The notes under the pieces: model-generated
Told to the model about the DNA's origin: nothing
The model's database searches: none
Seen by the model: only the letters and a program-made list of their open reading frames with translations
Made by a program: the position numbers and the translations under genes
Assembly (NCBI GenBank): GCA_949751835.1
Contig: CATKHK010000005.1
Coordinates: forward strand, 1 to 64,000
Length of the DNA: 64,000 bases
DNA from: Blepharisma japonicum
Taxonomy: Eukaryota; Ciliophora; Heterotrichea; Heterotrichida; Blepharismidae
Reading direction: 5' to 3'
Part shown: in pieces, positions 54,106-64,000 of the stretch
Numbering within the stretch: the stretch's first letter is position 1
Layout: every line of letters begins with the position of its first letter

Positions 54106-56523
54106 TCAATTTGTAGGTGGGCAAATGGTGAGTTTAATTTGCATCTCTATATAGAAAATTACTAGTTCATATTCTTCTTTGATATTTGAGCGTCTAACTA
54201 TTTTATTATTTTCTTTTTTATCAGCAATTTCTTGAATATTCGATAACCTGCTATCAATATTGCTCCTTGTGTTTTTTAGATATTGCAGCCTAATATCTTT
54301 ACTTTGAGCCAGTTTCAGTTTGTCTTCGAGACCCATATTTAAAGGCTGGAATTTTTTAGCAGAAAATCTTTCTTCATCACTTGCGTACATCCCTGCATCA
54401 ACTGGAGGCAAGTGCTGGACAAAAGTGTCTTTATGTGGCGGGTTAGAACCATACCTTGTATTTGAAACTAGCTGGATCAGCTTATCGTCAGGCCGAAACT
54501 GATTTCTTAAATTTTCATGAGCTTTATTAAAAAAATCAGTTTGGCTCATCTGGGCTTTCAAAAATCCTGAGGAAGGCTGAGAAATATTCATAAACTTTTG
54601 GGCATCTTCTTGCAGTCTCTCATGATTTGACTGTATAATATTAGGCTGTACGTGCTTCGAAAACTCCCTAAAGCCTACATGCCCATTTTTTCCATCATCT
54701 AAAAATGCCATAAGGTCATCTACATCATCTGAGCTATGCACAATATTATTCAGCTCCAAGGCCGATTGCAGGTCTTCTTTCGTGATAAATCCATCACCAT
54801 CTCTATCAAATTTTTTAAAAATATTTAAGCTTCGCTGAGAGCCTTGGACGAACATTTTTTCTTCAATATCTTTGAGAAGCCTTTTAACGTTTCCATTAGA
54901 GTTTGCATCGTAATTTTTAGTCTCGCGGTATGGAGGGACTGCTCTTTTTATGATATGAAGCTCTTGTGCAGCTTTTGTGTCTTCCATAAAAATATTGTTA
55001 GTGATGTCTTCTACTAGAGCAAGGCCATCTTTGTTGTAGATATATGATGATAAAAACCCTTCAAGCTCTTTTTTCGTGATTTTAAAAGTTTGTTTTTCTT
55101 TCAGCTTGGCTATGACGAAATCTTTTAATTGCTCTTGAGATACTTTGTTGTCGATACCAGCTTGTGAGAGCTCTTCATTTAATTTTTGTTGAGAATCGAC
55201 GCCTTCTCTTAAGAATTGCCTTATTTTGCGCGCCCTTAAGAAGATGTTATCTAGCTGATTCACAGGAGCTTTTTGTCTGTCAATTATAGAGAGGCTGCCT
55301 TTATATTGCATACTACTTTGTTTAGGCGGCTTGCCAAACCCATCAGTAGTGTCGTTTGTTAATTTATTGTACTCTTGTATCAAAGGGTTAACAGGTGGCC
55401 CAATTTCTTCAAGTCTGGCTGCATTTGATTGGTCGAACTCATTTAATTTGTCTATAAAATCTCTATAATTAAGCCCTTCATCATTTCCACCCATATCCAT
55501 ATATAGCAGTTTCCAATGTTTTTCATTCGCTATGTTAGTTGGTAAATCCATATTGTTCAGAATATTAGCAAAATATTCAAAATTTACTTTTCCAGTCTTG
55601 TTTTTATCTCTTCTGATAAGCTGGGCTGCTAAACCATTTATTTTATCCTTAAGCTGGATTTTCAGTTCATTTTGGATTTTCTTGGTATGCTGATTTACAG
55701 CTGACTCATGCATTTCAATTAATTTTTTTTCTGAATCTGGAGATTGATCTTCTTCAGTTAAAGCAGCTAAATCGACATTTAGCTTGTCATCTTGATCAAA
55801 AATAAGCTGCATGAACTCGTCTAAATTTAAAGCTCCTGTGTTGCTTTGGTTGGCACTTGCAACTAAAACTCGGGCTTCGAGGGTATTGATAGGAATTCCG
55901 ATTTTATTGACCATTTTGCAGACATCTTCAGGACGTAAAACACCTAATGATCTTTCGTCTCATTGATTAAAAATTTTTCTAAAATCAGTTCTATTTGCGT
56001 AACGCCTCCTCATTGTTCTTCTAATATCAGCTACCTTTTTTAAGTCTACTTTTCCTTCAAGAGTATGTTTATGGTCCATGTGAACCAGCTGGGTTTCTTG
56101 TATTGCAATTTTGTTGTCAATTTCTTTCGTCTTATGATACTTATCGAATTTTTTGATATTTTTTTCTTCCTCTTTTGATGGTCGGTTAGCTTTCATTTGT
56201 GCATTTTTAAGATATGGCTCATTATCCCCACCAGTGAAGAGATTTTCCCCTCCTAAATTCGAAGTTTTTGGCCTCGCAATTGGTTCTTTTGGTTTGATTT
56301 TCTTATTATGGGTATCATAAAAAGTTGTCTGTGTTTGGAATGGATTATCTCTAGAAATCGGCAAAGATTTCACTCTGGATAACCCTAACTGTGCCTGATG
56401 GTATGGATATGCACTCTCATACAGCGGCAGTCTCGCTTTTCTTTCTGCTTTGGTTTCAGGCGCTGTTCTTATATCAGAATTGCTGACACCTGTCATGTGT
56501 AACCGAGGTTTTCGTAATGCCAT
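54106..56523 (-). CDS. EF-hand protein, probably ciliary or cortical
   Basis: 805 aa from ATG at 56523 to TAA at 54106-54108, one TGA-Trp at 55957-55959 (IFNQWDERSLG). The N-terminal 190 residues are basic and extended with many Pro/Tyr motifs (YESAYPYHQAQLGLSR), like microtubule inner proteins. Several EF-hand pairs follow; the clearest calcium loop is DRDGDGFITKED starting at D573, then DDGKNGHVGFRE. Others (NQSNTGALNLDEF, RDKNKTGKVNFEYF) are partial. The layout resembles large EF-hand axonemal proteins such as CFAP115, though I cannot prove orthology. Two broken copies of its 3' end lie to the left (49570 and 51805). Confidence 0.75.
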
Positions 56524-56552
56524 TTTAATACAAATTTAAACACAAATTTTAT

Positions 56553-59228
56553 TTATTTTTCTTCTAATAGTTTCTGTGAGTAAAAGCCATTATAATCAAG
56601 CCTAATCACCAAATTAATCAAATGAACCTCACTTCTGCTCCTGCTTTTATGAATTATTTGTAAAAATTGCTTTAAAAATTCGTCAAATCTTTTAGAATAT
56701 TCTTCTATCATTAAATTGTATCTTTTTTTAGCCAGAACTTTGCCGGTTACTGATGACTCTTCTTTTATTTTGGCTGATCTTTTTTCTGAGTATGTAGATT
56801 TAGGCCTGCTCAAATCTGATCCTATAACTTGGCTGAAAAGTGGGTCCTCCACCTTGGCGCTGTCTATATACTTTTGAACCATTTCAGCAAAATATGCACA
56901 AGACCATATTGTCTTATTGAGGACCATAAAAAGCTCATAATCCATTAGCAAACATTCTTTTAAGCACTCGTCTAGAAACACTGTATGGAAATTCATGATT
57001 TCGTCTATTGTAGTTGCAGTTTTTAATTTTTCGCCAAAACTGTGCCATTTTTCTTCAAGGACTTCGACTTCCATATAATAAACGTAATTTTTGACAAAAT
57101 GAAGCATTCTTTGGCGGAGACAATATGAAGCTGAAAAAGCGCCTTGGACGTCTAACTCTTTTGTAGACTGATGTAAAAGCCAAGTACTGCACAGTTGTCT
57201 TTCCACCCATTTGCAAAAGAATAAATGTCTAAATATCAGCTGGTACTTCATTAAGGCTTTGTGGGAGATAATCAGGGTTAATGGCCATCTTACCTTATAG
57301 TCCAGCACAAAAGCTTCAAGTCCTTTGAAGCTTTGAGCTACAGTGAATATTGGGGAAGCTTCAGTATTGGGCTTTAAATTTCCACAGATATTGTGCATAG
57401 CGTAAAGCTGTTCTAGAAGAGTGTAAGATTGAAGCTCACAGGTGACGTCTTCTTTGAATTTATCAAAATTTGCAGAAGAAGTCCTTAAAGAGAGGTCAAG
57501 CAATGATTCAAGTTTTTCTCGTGAGACCATTCTTATGTGCTTAGCAAGCTCATCTTCAGCACTGTCCATAAAATGAACGAAAAAGTCTCCAAGATCTAAA
57601 AAGAAATAATGCTTGATAGACTTCAAACGGCTAATTAGCTGCTCTTCTTCTAAAATTAACGATAAGAGCCTTTGTGAAGCCCACTCATACGCATGCTCGA
57701 TTGGTTCTATAAAATCTCTATGATTCCCTATATTTGATAACAATTTTGGGTTCTTTTTTGGATCCAGCTCATCAGCATAAGGGCACTCAACAGTTTTTCC
57801 ACACTCCCTAATAACATTCAAATACTTCCCAGTAAACAGTACTTTCCCAGTCAGTTTCTGCAGGAATAGCGGGACTTGTGACTCCCTAAACTCAAACCTT
57901 TTATCCCAATAATTATCATTAAAATCCCTATTCAAATTTTCTTTACTGTGCTCTTTTTGTTCTTTTATCAAAAATTCTTCATAAGGGTCATCAATTTCCC
58001 CATAATGTATCCACGTACTCAGCATTTCCAAATAAGGCACTGACGATTTTTCCATCAAAAAACTGAATAGTCTTTTATTTTGAGGGTCACTAGCTGACGT
58101 CATGCATCTATAAATTTCATTAAGCATGGCCCCTCCTTTTAAGTTTTCAGCCTCAGTTACAAATTTAGTCAAACTTTCCATAGTTCTCAAGCACGGCTGC
58201 AAATAAAACCACAGTTTTTGGATCGTCATGTCCCCTTTTATATATTCTGCATCAATTTGTGTGATTTTTAAGCTATATTCTTTTAATAATGAAGAAATTG
58301 CTTCACATAAGGCGTGGCTTACTAAGCCAAAGGCATAGTTTGAGTGGATATTTAAAAAAGTAGAGACATTGTCATGATATCCACATAGAGGCAGTATTTT
58401 ACTGATAAGATATAGAAGAGATTCATCACAAGTAGGCTTGTCTAAATAAGGCTCCACTGCAAATGTGAAGACTTTAGAATCGTCGTTCTCTTCTTGTTTT
58501 CTTTTTATATAAGTCCCTTCAATACTATGCAAAGCAAATAAAAGATCTTCAAGGAGAAGCTGCTCTTGGCCAGCAATAGGGAAATTTTCTAGGTTTTTGC
58601 CTTCTTCTGGGAACGTTCTTCTTCTGAAGGACAAGCCTTTACTAGAAACTTCAGTATATGGGCTTCTATTCAGCACTAAATCATTATGATTTAAATTCGG
58701 CCTTGTATAAACCCAGTCAGGAATAAAAGGTACATTTGCCCTCATAATTTTTCACGTGCTTTCTTGGCAAGATCCTTGGCCATTTGCAGAAACTACACCA
58801 GCTGCATCGACTATAAGTTCGCCAAAAGGGGTTTTCAATACAATGTCGTCGTAACAAGTCACAGGTCTTTTAATGCCTGGGTTGTTTGCACTGAAAATAG
58901 TTCATTTCACAAGTTTATTATTGGCGGCTGACTCGCTTTTTTCGATTTTTACTTCACGGTTGGCGTTGAAGGAGAGGTAGCCGCCGTTTGGAGTTGTGAG
59001 AGATATGGCTGAGCCGAAGGTGACTAGACCTTTGTAGTCTTTATTTTGAGAGTTTATGATGATAAATTGTTGGGAAGATTCTGAATCTGAGTAAGAAATT
59101 AAAGGGTGTAGACCGGTGGCTGTGACTTGACCATCTGCATTGTTGGATTTGAGGAACTTGTGCTCTTTGACGTTTCTTAAGGTGACTGAGCTGGAAAATA
59201 GGATTTGAGTAGCGTCTGCTAATTGCAT
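56553..59228 (-). CDS. TUBGCP2: gamma-tubulin complex component 2 with N-terminal beta-rich domain
   Basis: 891 aa from ATG at 59228 (preceded by an in-frame TAA) to TAA at 56553-56555, continuous across two TGA-Trp (58902-58904, LVKWTIFS; and STWKIMRA). Residues ~215-891 are a GCP2: GRIP1 with LLLEDLLFALHSIEGTYI near 221-241, and GRIP2 with VRWPLTLIISHKALMKYQ and FRHLFFCKWVERQLC near 645-680, nearly as in animal GCP2. It nucleates microtubules with gamma-tubulin and GCP3 at basal bodies. Residues ~10-160 (VTLRNVKEHKFLKS, FGSAISLTTPNGGYLSFNAN) have the repeat rhythm of a beta-trefoil or fascin/MIR-like domain, which I do not know from GCP2 of model organisms. The Met at residue 162 is an alternative start. 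Confidence 0.88.
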
Positions 59229-59527
59229 TAAATATGATATCTTTATAATTGCGTTTTAATAGAAGAAGAGTTAAGAGACTTGGGAATAAAATCAATGCAA
59301 AAATAATTACATTCGTCTGCTATAATTCAGATAGGAGTTATTATTATGATTATTTAGTTAATTTAGAAATATATTGTGGTTTAGCTTCACTCTGATATAT
59401 GCCTTATTGTAACTTAATATTACACCTGAATTGTTCATGCCCTAAAAGTCTGCAAAGAAAAAAACCTATAAATAACATTTTATTGCTTTAATTTAACATC
59501 ATCATTAGTTAAATATATGTGTTCTCT

Positions 59528-59971
59528 TTAATCTCCAGATGCGCATCCTCTACATCCGCAGTGCCTGCACTCAAATTTTCTTTCTTCATCCATTCTATCC
59601 TTCGGTACTCTACAAACACAAGTACTTCCCATTAATTGATTTGATTTCTGTATACACATCAAGCAGCACAACTTTTCATATCCCGGCTTCTTTCACTTCG
59701 CTATCAACACCGGATCAACAAATTTTTCTCTGATACAAAATTCATACAACTCCTTTGAAATTTCACCTTTTTTATAGTATAAATCATAAATATATCTTGA
59801 TCTCTGATGATTTATTTGATGAATTGGCCATAACATTTCTATTTTTCTGCGGGATTCTGTAGGTGCGACTTCAATCTCTCTCATCTGTCTTGTAAATTCG
59901 CTCATCATGGGTTCTATTAGATCCCAGCCTTCAGGAGGCTTTTTAGTTCTAAGAGTTCTTATCTTAGGCAT
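59528..59971 (-). CDS. BUD31: BUD31 (G10) splicing factor
   Basis: 147 aa from ATG at 59971 to TAA at 59528-59530. The sequence matches the G10 family along its whole length: KKPPEGWDLIEP, then [40 protein letters not shown] and the Cys-rich zinc end CVCRVPK...CRHCGCRGC. The Trp of AKWKK is TGA (59693-59695), invariant in the family, so it is a strong code marker. BUD31 is a core component of the activated spliceosome with three zinc sites. In an organism with 15-nt introns the spliceosome is of special interest, but this subunit shows no obvious change. Family length is about 144. Confidence 0.97.
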
Positions 59972-60037
59972 TTTATTACTAAAGTTATTCGAGTAATCAT
60001 TAGTGTAATATGGATCAATAATTTAACAGATTATTGA

Positions 60038-60460
60038 TTATCTTAAAAGTAAATGATGCACCTGAAGCTTAGTAGATTCTTGGTGCATTCTTCTTTCCAA
60101 GCTAATACCTGGTAGACTGGAAGCAGATTTTTCTTCTTCCAGTTTGAAAGCTGTTGAGTTGCCTTTTCCGTCTTTATTTTTCAGGTTGGCATGAGCGCGA
60201 CTTTTGTGGTAACTGAGTTGAGACGACTGACGATAAACTTTGCCACATCCAGGGACTTTGCATTCAAAAGGTTTCACACCTGTATGGGTGAATAAATGCT
60301 CAGTTAGATTCTGCTTGCTAACTAATTTTTTCCCACACAGGTTACACTCGAACCTTTTGATGCCAAGATGAAGTGCATTTATATGCCTCTTCAAGTTGTA
60401 TTTGCTATTAAATGATTTATCACACCAGGTGTAATAACACTTATATGTTGCTTCTTCCAT
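60038..60460 (-). CDS. three-finger C2H2 zinc-finger protein
   Basis: 140 aa from ATG at 60460 to TAA at 60038-60040. Three C2H2 fingers in tandem: residues ~8-31 (YKCYYTWCDKSFNSKYNLKR, then H-x4-H), 38-60 (FECNLCGKKLVSKQNLTEHL, then FTH) and 67-93 (FECKVPGCGKVYRQSSQLSY, then HKSRAH). Linkers HLGIKRF and HTGVKPF are of the TGEKPF type, so the fingers probably read DNA in tandem, like TFIIIA-type proteins. The C-terminus is charged and Ser-rich. Likely a nuclear transcription factor; targets unknown. Head-to-tail with BUD31 (66-bp gap). Confidence 0.93.
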   Translation of the reverse strand: MEEATYKCYYTWCDKSFNSKYNLKRHINALHLGIKRFECNLCGKKLVSKQNLTEHLFTHTGVKPFECKVPGCGKVYRQSSQLSYHKSRAHANLKNKDGKGNSTAFKLEEEKSASSLPGISLERRMHQESTKLQVHHLLLR

Positions 60461-61298
60461 GATAAATTTGTGGGCAATAATTTTCGATTATGAAATAATT
60501 TAGGTCGTATTGAAAATATAATTATGTTTAAGGTTTGAAGTTAAAAATCATCATATTATCCACAAAATGCCAGCAAAAAATAAGGAAAAATAAAAATAAG
60601 CTGTTAGATTATTTATCAATTATTTTAATTAAAAATAATCACCAAAATTTCATTTCTCATATAATTGGATTTATCTCTATTTTAAAATTGAGAACATCAA
60701 GAAAGATATTTTTTATTTAAAATTATATCAAGCTCATATAGTTCAGTAATCGTCAAGCAAAAAATGGTGATAATTATATATAAGAAATGTCTAGAATCAA
60801 AGTAGTTTTAAAAATAGGATTATTTGTTTTTTATGCACATAATTTAGCTTTCTATATCAAGCATAATATTCTTGCTTTTTTCCTTATAAAAAGTGATAAA
60901 AATAAAAATATAGGATTAATTTAAAAAACCTATGCAAAATTAATTCAAGGCTCCGAAAAGAGTAAGCAGCAGCTAGATTGATTCAATTTCATTTCTGTAA
61001 AAAATATTCAAAAATAACATTATATTATACCAATTTTGAAAAAATAATTTTGTTGGGATTCTGAGCACATATTAAAGAAATAAAATTTACTAACAAAAAA
61101 GAAAATGTAAATAAGTCTCTCCTTTATATTAAGCAAATGGAATATAAATATAAAAATTATTCACTAACTATATAATCAAAAACAGCAAACACATCAAATA
61201 TTAAAAACAGGCATGTTTTTAATCATTTTAGATGCTTCCTTCATAATTTTCTGCTAATTTGTAAAAATTAAAATCTAATAATTATATAAAAAATATCA
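60461..61298. other. intergenic between divergent genes
   Basis: 838 bp, extremely AT-rich with long A and T runs. A plus-strand open frame at 60535-60720 is low-complexity (Lys/Ile/Asn) and not called. No other feature recognised. Confidence 0.5.
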
Positions 61299-61925
61299 AT
61301 GAAGCTGAATTTCTCAAACAAAAAAGCAGGATGGTACTACTCAATGGGATTTTTTTGCTTTACATTTGGAATGACCTATCTGATGCCTTTATGGTACAAA
61401 ACTTTTTGTGAGAAAACTGGCTACACAGGCTTAGGGCTTAAGAGAAAAGATTTTGACTACGGAAAAATCCATGATCCCAAGAAAATTCATAGGAAATTCA
61501 AAATTATTTTCCAAGGCAGCAGTGAGCCCGAATTAGGGTGGAGCTTCTTTCCTCTTCAAGATACAGTAGAAGTGAATGCAGGTGAAACAGTCCTTGCATT
61601 TTACAGAGCGTACAATGATAGCCCAAACCCTATTATTGGTATTTCAGCTTATGTAGTCCAGCCAGATGAAGCAGTCCAGTATTTTAACAAAATTCAATGC
61701 TTTTGCTTTGACGAGCAGATGCTTAACCCTAAAGAGCAAGTTGATATGCCTCTTTTCTTTTATTTAGATCCAAAGATCTGTGATGAGCCTCTAATGTTTG
61801 GGCAGGACGAAGTAAGACTCATGTACACATTTTATAAAGCTCAAGATCAAACTTTAGCAAATCTATTAAGAGACCACCCTAATTCACCTCTTAATAGACC
61901 TCCAGCAGCCAACCCAGCTATTTAA
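61299..61925 (+). CDS. COX11: COX11 copper chaperone of cytochrome c oxidase
   Basis: 208 aa from ATG 61299 to TAA 61923-61925. It has one membrane helix near the N-terminus (~13-32, YYSMGFFCFTFGMTYLMPLW), then an Ig-like beta domain. The copper motif CFCF is at C134-C136 within KIQCFCFDEQMLNPKEQVDM, and the following MPLFFYLDP is also family-typical. COX11 sits in the mitochondrial inner membrane facing the intermembrane space and delivers Cu(I) to CuB of COX1. The N-terminus before the helix is only 12 residues, so a classical long presequence is absent; the real start might lie in an upstream exon, but none is visible. Confidence 0.93.
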   Translation: MKLNFSNKKAGWYYSMGFFCFTFGMTYLMPLWYKTFCEKTGYTGLGLKRKDFDYGKIHDPKKIHRKFKIIFQGSSEPELGWSFFPLQDTVEVNAGETVLAFYRAYNDSPNPIIGISAYVVQPDEAVQYFNKIQCFCFDEQMLNPKEQVDMPLFFYLDPKICDEPLMFGQDEVRLMYTFYKAQDQTLANLLRDHPNSPLNRPPAANPAI

Positions 61926-62007
61926 TTTCTTAGTTTAGAATAAAACCATTTAAAAATTCAATTGTTAACTTTTCATAGGCGGGGACATTTTCTGTTAGAT
62001 ATTTGAA

Positions 62008-63258
62008 ATGTCAAGCCAAGTGAATAATCAAGGAGGAAAACAGCTGAGTAGAGCAAGCTCAGGAAAAATCATAAAGAAATTAACAATCAGCACAAATGAA
62101 GAAAAATCAAGTGACATAGAGAATTTTATAGCTCTTGGTAAGAACTCCCCTCATGCTGTTAATCTTGGGAAAAGCAATGCTTTGGGAAGTCCAAGCAATG
62201 CTGCAAGCTCAGTTTTTTCATTTTCAAATCCATCTCAAAGCCAAATTGATATCAATAGTAAAATAAAATCGCCCTCTCGGTATGTTTTTTCGACACACAG
62301 TCATAGTAAGATTTTTGCTACTGGAACACCTAAAGCACATAGCTCATCTAAGCAAAGTTTCCAATCAAAAATCCTTACTCCAAGGGCAGCAAGTTCTTCC
62401 TCTCTTAATACGACCAGAAAAGAGCCAATGCAAGAAAAGAATGTTAACTCCTTTCAAACACCTAAAAAAGCTAGCACAAATGAATGCACTGTAAACAGCG
62501 TAGTCACACGAGTCCAGCAAAACAAAGTCAATGATACTCCTTACAAAGAGCATCTATTCCAAACTTTTCAGTCCATGAAATTCATAAAGAATTTAAGGCT
62601 GCCAACAAACGAAGAACTGACAAGCAAAATCGTGAATTTGCCAAAAAGAAGGGGCTATGAGCATAAAAAAACAGTAGTTTTTGATCTTGATGAAACACTT
62701 GTGCATTGTGTCGAAGATGCAAATAATGCTCATGTACCTATCAGTATTGATTTTCCAACCGGAGAAACCATAATTGCAGGTATAAACATAAGGCCATATG
62801 CTAAGGAAGTCCTTATGGCTGCAAATAAAGATTATGAGGTTATTGTGTTCACAGCTTCTCATAAATGTTATGCTGATAGAGTTTTAGATTTTCTTGACCC
62901 AACTGGAGTGCTTATTCATCACAGATTATATAGAGAAAATTGTTTATTTATTGATGGAGTCTATATAAAGGACTTAAGAATTCTTGCCAATAGGCAAATT
63001 AAAGATATTATCATTGTTGATAATGCTGCTTATAGTTTTGCTTATCAATTGGATAATGGAGTCCCGATTATTTCTTGGCATGATGACATGATGGATAGAG
63101 AACTGTATAAACTTATTGAATATTTAAAAACATTAGCAAGAATACATGATATTAGAATAGCTAATAGGCAGACTTTCCATTTGGATTCGTTCTACACAGA
63201 CTATATTAGAGACTTTATGAGGCAGACAGATAAAGAAAACATGCCACCCTCAGAATAA
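62008..63258 (+). CDS. FCP/SCP-type protein phosphatase (HAD family)
   Basis: 416 aa from ATG 62008 to TAA 63256-63258. The first ~200 residues are Ser-rich and low-complexity. The catalytic NIF/FCP homology domain begins near residue 220 with DLDETL (D226 nucleophile, D228 acid, T230), continues with IVFTASHKCYADRVLDFLDP (motif II Thr/Ser) and LYRENCLF, and ends with IIIVDNAAYSFAYQLDNGVP (motif III Asp pair). No BRCT is present, so it is closer to small CTD phosphatases / CTDSPL2 than to FCP1. Likely a Ser/Thr phosphatase acting on the RNA polymerase II CTD or other substrates. No TGA. Confidence 0.93.
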   Translation: MSSQVNNQGGKQLSRASSGKIIKKLTISTNEEKSSDIENFIALGKNSPHAVNLGKSNALGSPSNAASSVFSFSNPSQSQIDINSKIKSPSRYVFSTHSHSKIFATGTPKAHSSSKQSFQSKILTPRAASSSSLNTTRKEPMQEKNVNSFQTPKKASTNECTVNSVVTRVQQNKVNDTPYKEHLFQTFQSMKFIKNLRLPTNEELTSKIVNLPKRRGYEHKKTVVFDLDETLVHCVEDANNAHVPISIDFPTGETIIAGINIRPYAKEVLMAANKDYEVIVFTASHKCYADRVLDFLDPTGVLIHHRLYRENCLFIDGVYIKDLRILANRQIKDIIIVDNAAYSFAYQLDNGVPIISWHDDMMDRELYKLIEYLKTLARIHDIRIANRQTFHLDSFYTDYIRDFMRQTDKENMPPSE

Positions 63259-63658
63259 ATTTAATAGAATTTAAATAAATAATAAATTCTTTTTCATGTA
63301 TAGGATTTTTTATTAAAAAAACAACCAATAGTATAATTTAAAAGAAAATAATTAGAGAATAATATACAAATTATGCTATTTATAAGAAAATTATTAAATA
63401 TATAGATAAATAATTTAAAGCGAAATATGAAAGAAATTAAATTTAATAAATAATTGAAAATAAATTAAATGGATAAGCATAAAATTTATATAATATAAAT
63501 GAGATAATTAATGCTCATACATACTTATATAAAACCATCAAAGCTTATGATATGATTATACCAAAAAACTGCCAGTGCATATATCAGTTAATTATAAATA
63601 TTCTCCCCAAAATTAGAGAAAAATGAAGCAGCGAATAATATCTAAATTGATAACTTAA
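63259..63658. other. intergenic, AT-rich
   Basis: 400 bp between two plus-strand genes; no element recognised. Confidence 0.5.
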
Positions 63659-64000
63659 ATGATTTCTAAATCCTCTTTCGAAGAATCGCCTCATGAAAAT
63701 ATTTTTAAAGTCTCTGTCCAAACAGATTCCACAAGTTGCGATACTTACAACAACACTTATTTGCCTGAATTCTCACAGCATCGATCATCAAACTCTCTCT
63801 CCAAAGATCTTTCAGACTCCCAACTGAGCAATTCTCAAATCCGCCCAACCTCAGAAACTTTAAACGTAAAAAACAAAAAATGCATTATCTGCAACAAAGG
63901 TGTTGGATTACGAAGAAGAAACTATACTTGCAAAGTCTGTCAAAATTATGCATGCTCTGATCACTCCTTTAAAAAGCTTCTCAGCACTTCATCAAGCAAG
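63659..64000 (+). CDS. 5' part of a FYVE-like zinc-finger gene, cut by the window
   Basis: Open from ATG 63659 to the window end (114 codons), no TGA. The first ~70 residues are polar and Ser-rich. Then CIICNKGVGLRRRNYTCKVC and QNYACSDHS show spaced Cys pairs with the basic RRR-Y patch and C-x4-C-x2-H pattern of FYVE or FYVE-related zinc fingers, which bind phosphatidylinositol 3-phosphate on endosomes or act as protein modules. The usual WxxD opening is absent, so lipid binding is uncertain. The 3' part lies outside the window. Confidence 0.6.
   Translation, partial: MISKSSFEESPHENIFKVSVQTDSTSCDTYNNTYLPEFSQHRSSNSLSKDLSDSQLSNSQIRPTSETLNVKNKKCIICNKGVGLRRRNYTCKVCQNYACSDHSFKKLLSTSSSK

Noticed and set aside
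58746-58901. Two separate genes (a small beta-rich protein and GCP2)
   Set aside because: Both parts share one uninterrupted frame with no TAA or TAG between them, so a single protein is simpler, although an internal start at Met162 is not excluded.

Overview
The window is AT-rich nuclear DNA of a protist, most likely the somatic (macronuclear) genome of a heterotrich ciliate close to Blepharisma. Three things in the sequence say so. (1) TGA is read as tryptophan, while TAA and TAG end genes: the Trp of the thioredoxin WCGPC site (4877-4879), three Myb-repeat tryptophans (gene at 7657-8544) and the Trp of the BUD31 KWKK motif are all TGA. I count roughly 60-70 in-frame TGA codons, and no gene ends in TGA. 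(2) Every intron I can place is exactly 15 nt, GT...AG (ten examples). (3) Genes are packed with gaps of 0-120 bp, and many are ciliary or trafficking genes. Stentor shares the tiny introns but uses the standard code, so Blepharisma fits best (inference from known ciliate codes).

Layout. 0-5 kb: a truncated gene, a coiled-coil protein, a small secreted protein, a basic protein with a PLPPW motif, a CFAP97-like protein and an axonemal-type thioredoxin. 5.5-12.6 kb: EFR3-like membrane scaffold, R2R3-Myb factor, two coiled-coil proteins carrying introns, and a small orphan. 12.7-24.2 kb: DHHC palmitoyltransferase, EF-hand/coiled-coil protein, VPS8 (CORVET), SNAPC3, a large TMEM131-like protein and a putative N-myristoylated protein. 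24.2-34.7 kb is a dynamic island: three histidine acid phosphatases (two nearly identical), a kelch-like gene, a 1187-bp tandem duplication carrying Rab-like GTPases, and gene relics. 35.4-48.4 kb: hybrid histidine kinase, second PLPPW protein, large Cys-pair protein, Cys-rich four-helix membrane protein, Qa-SNARE, PARN deadenylase, GRASP and PEX14. 48.4-56.5 kb: a ubiquitin-Ubl fusion gene, a mosaic of its fragments and of 3' pieces of an EF-hand gene, two copies of a 542-aa membrane protein, and the intact EF-hand gene. 56.5-64 kb: gamma-tubulin complex component 2 with an unusual N-terminal domain, BUD31, a C2H2 zinc-finger protein, COX11, a CTD-type phosphatase and the start of a FYVE-like zinc-finger gene.

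The genes do not form one pathway. Recurrent themes are endolysosomal and Golgi traffic (VPS8, Qa-SNARE, GRASP, DHHC, EFR3, TMEM131, acid phosphatases), cilia and microtubules (CFAP97, thioredoxin, EF-hand proteins, GCP2) and RNA metabolism (SNAPC3, PARN, BUD31). I saw no tRNA, rRNA, CRISPR array, insertion sequence, viral element or telomere. Coordinates of joined genes assume TGA=Trp and removal of the 15-nt introns.
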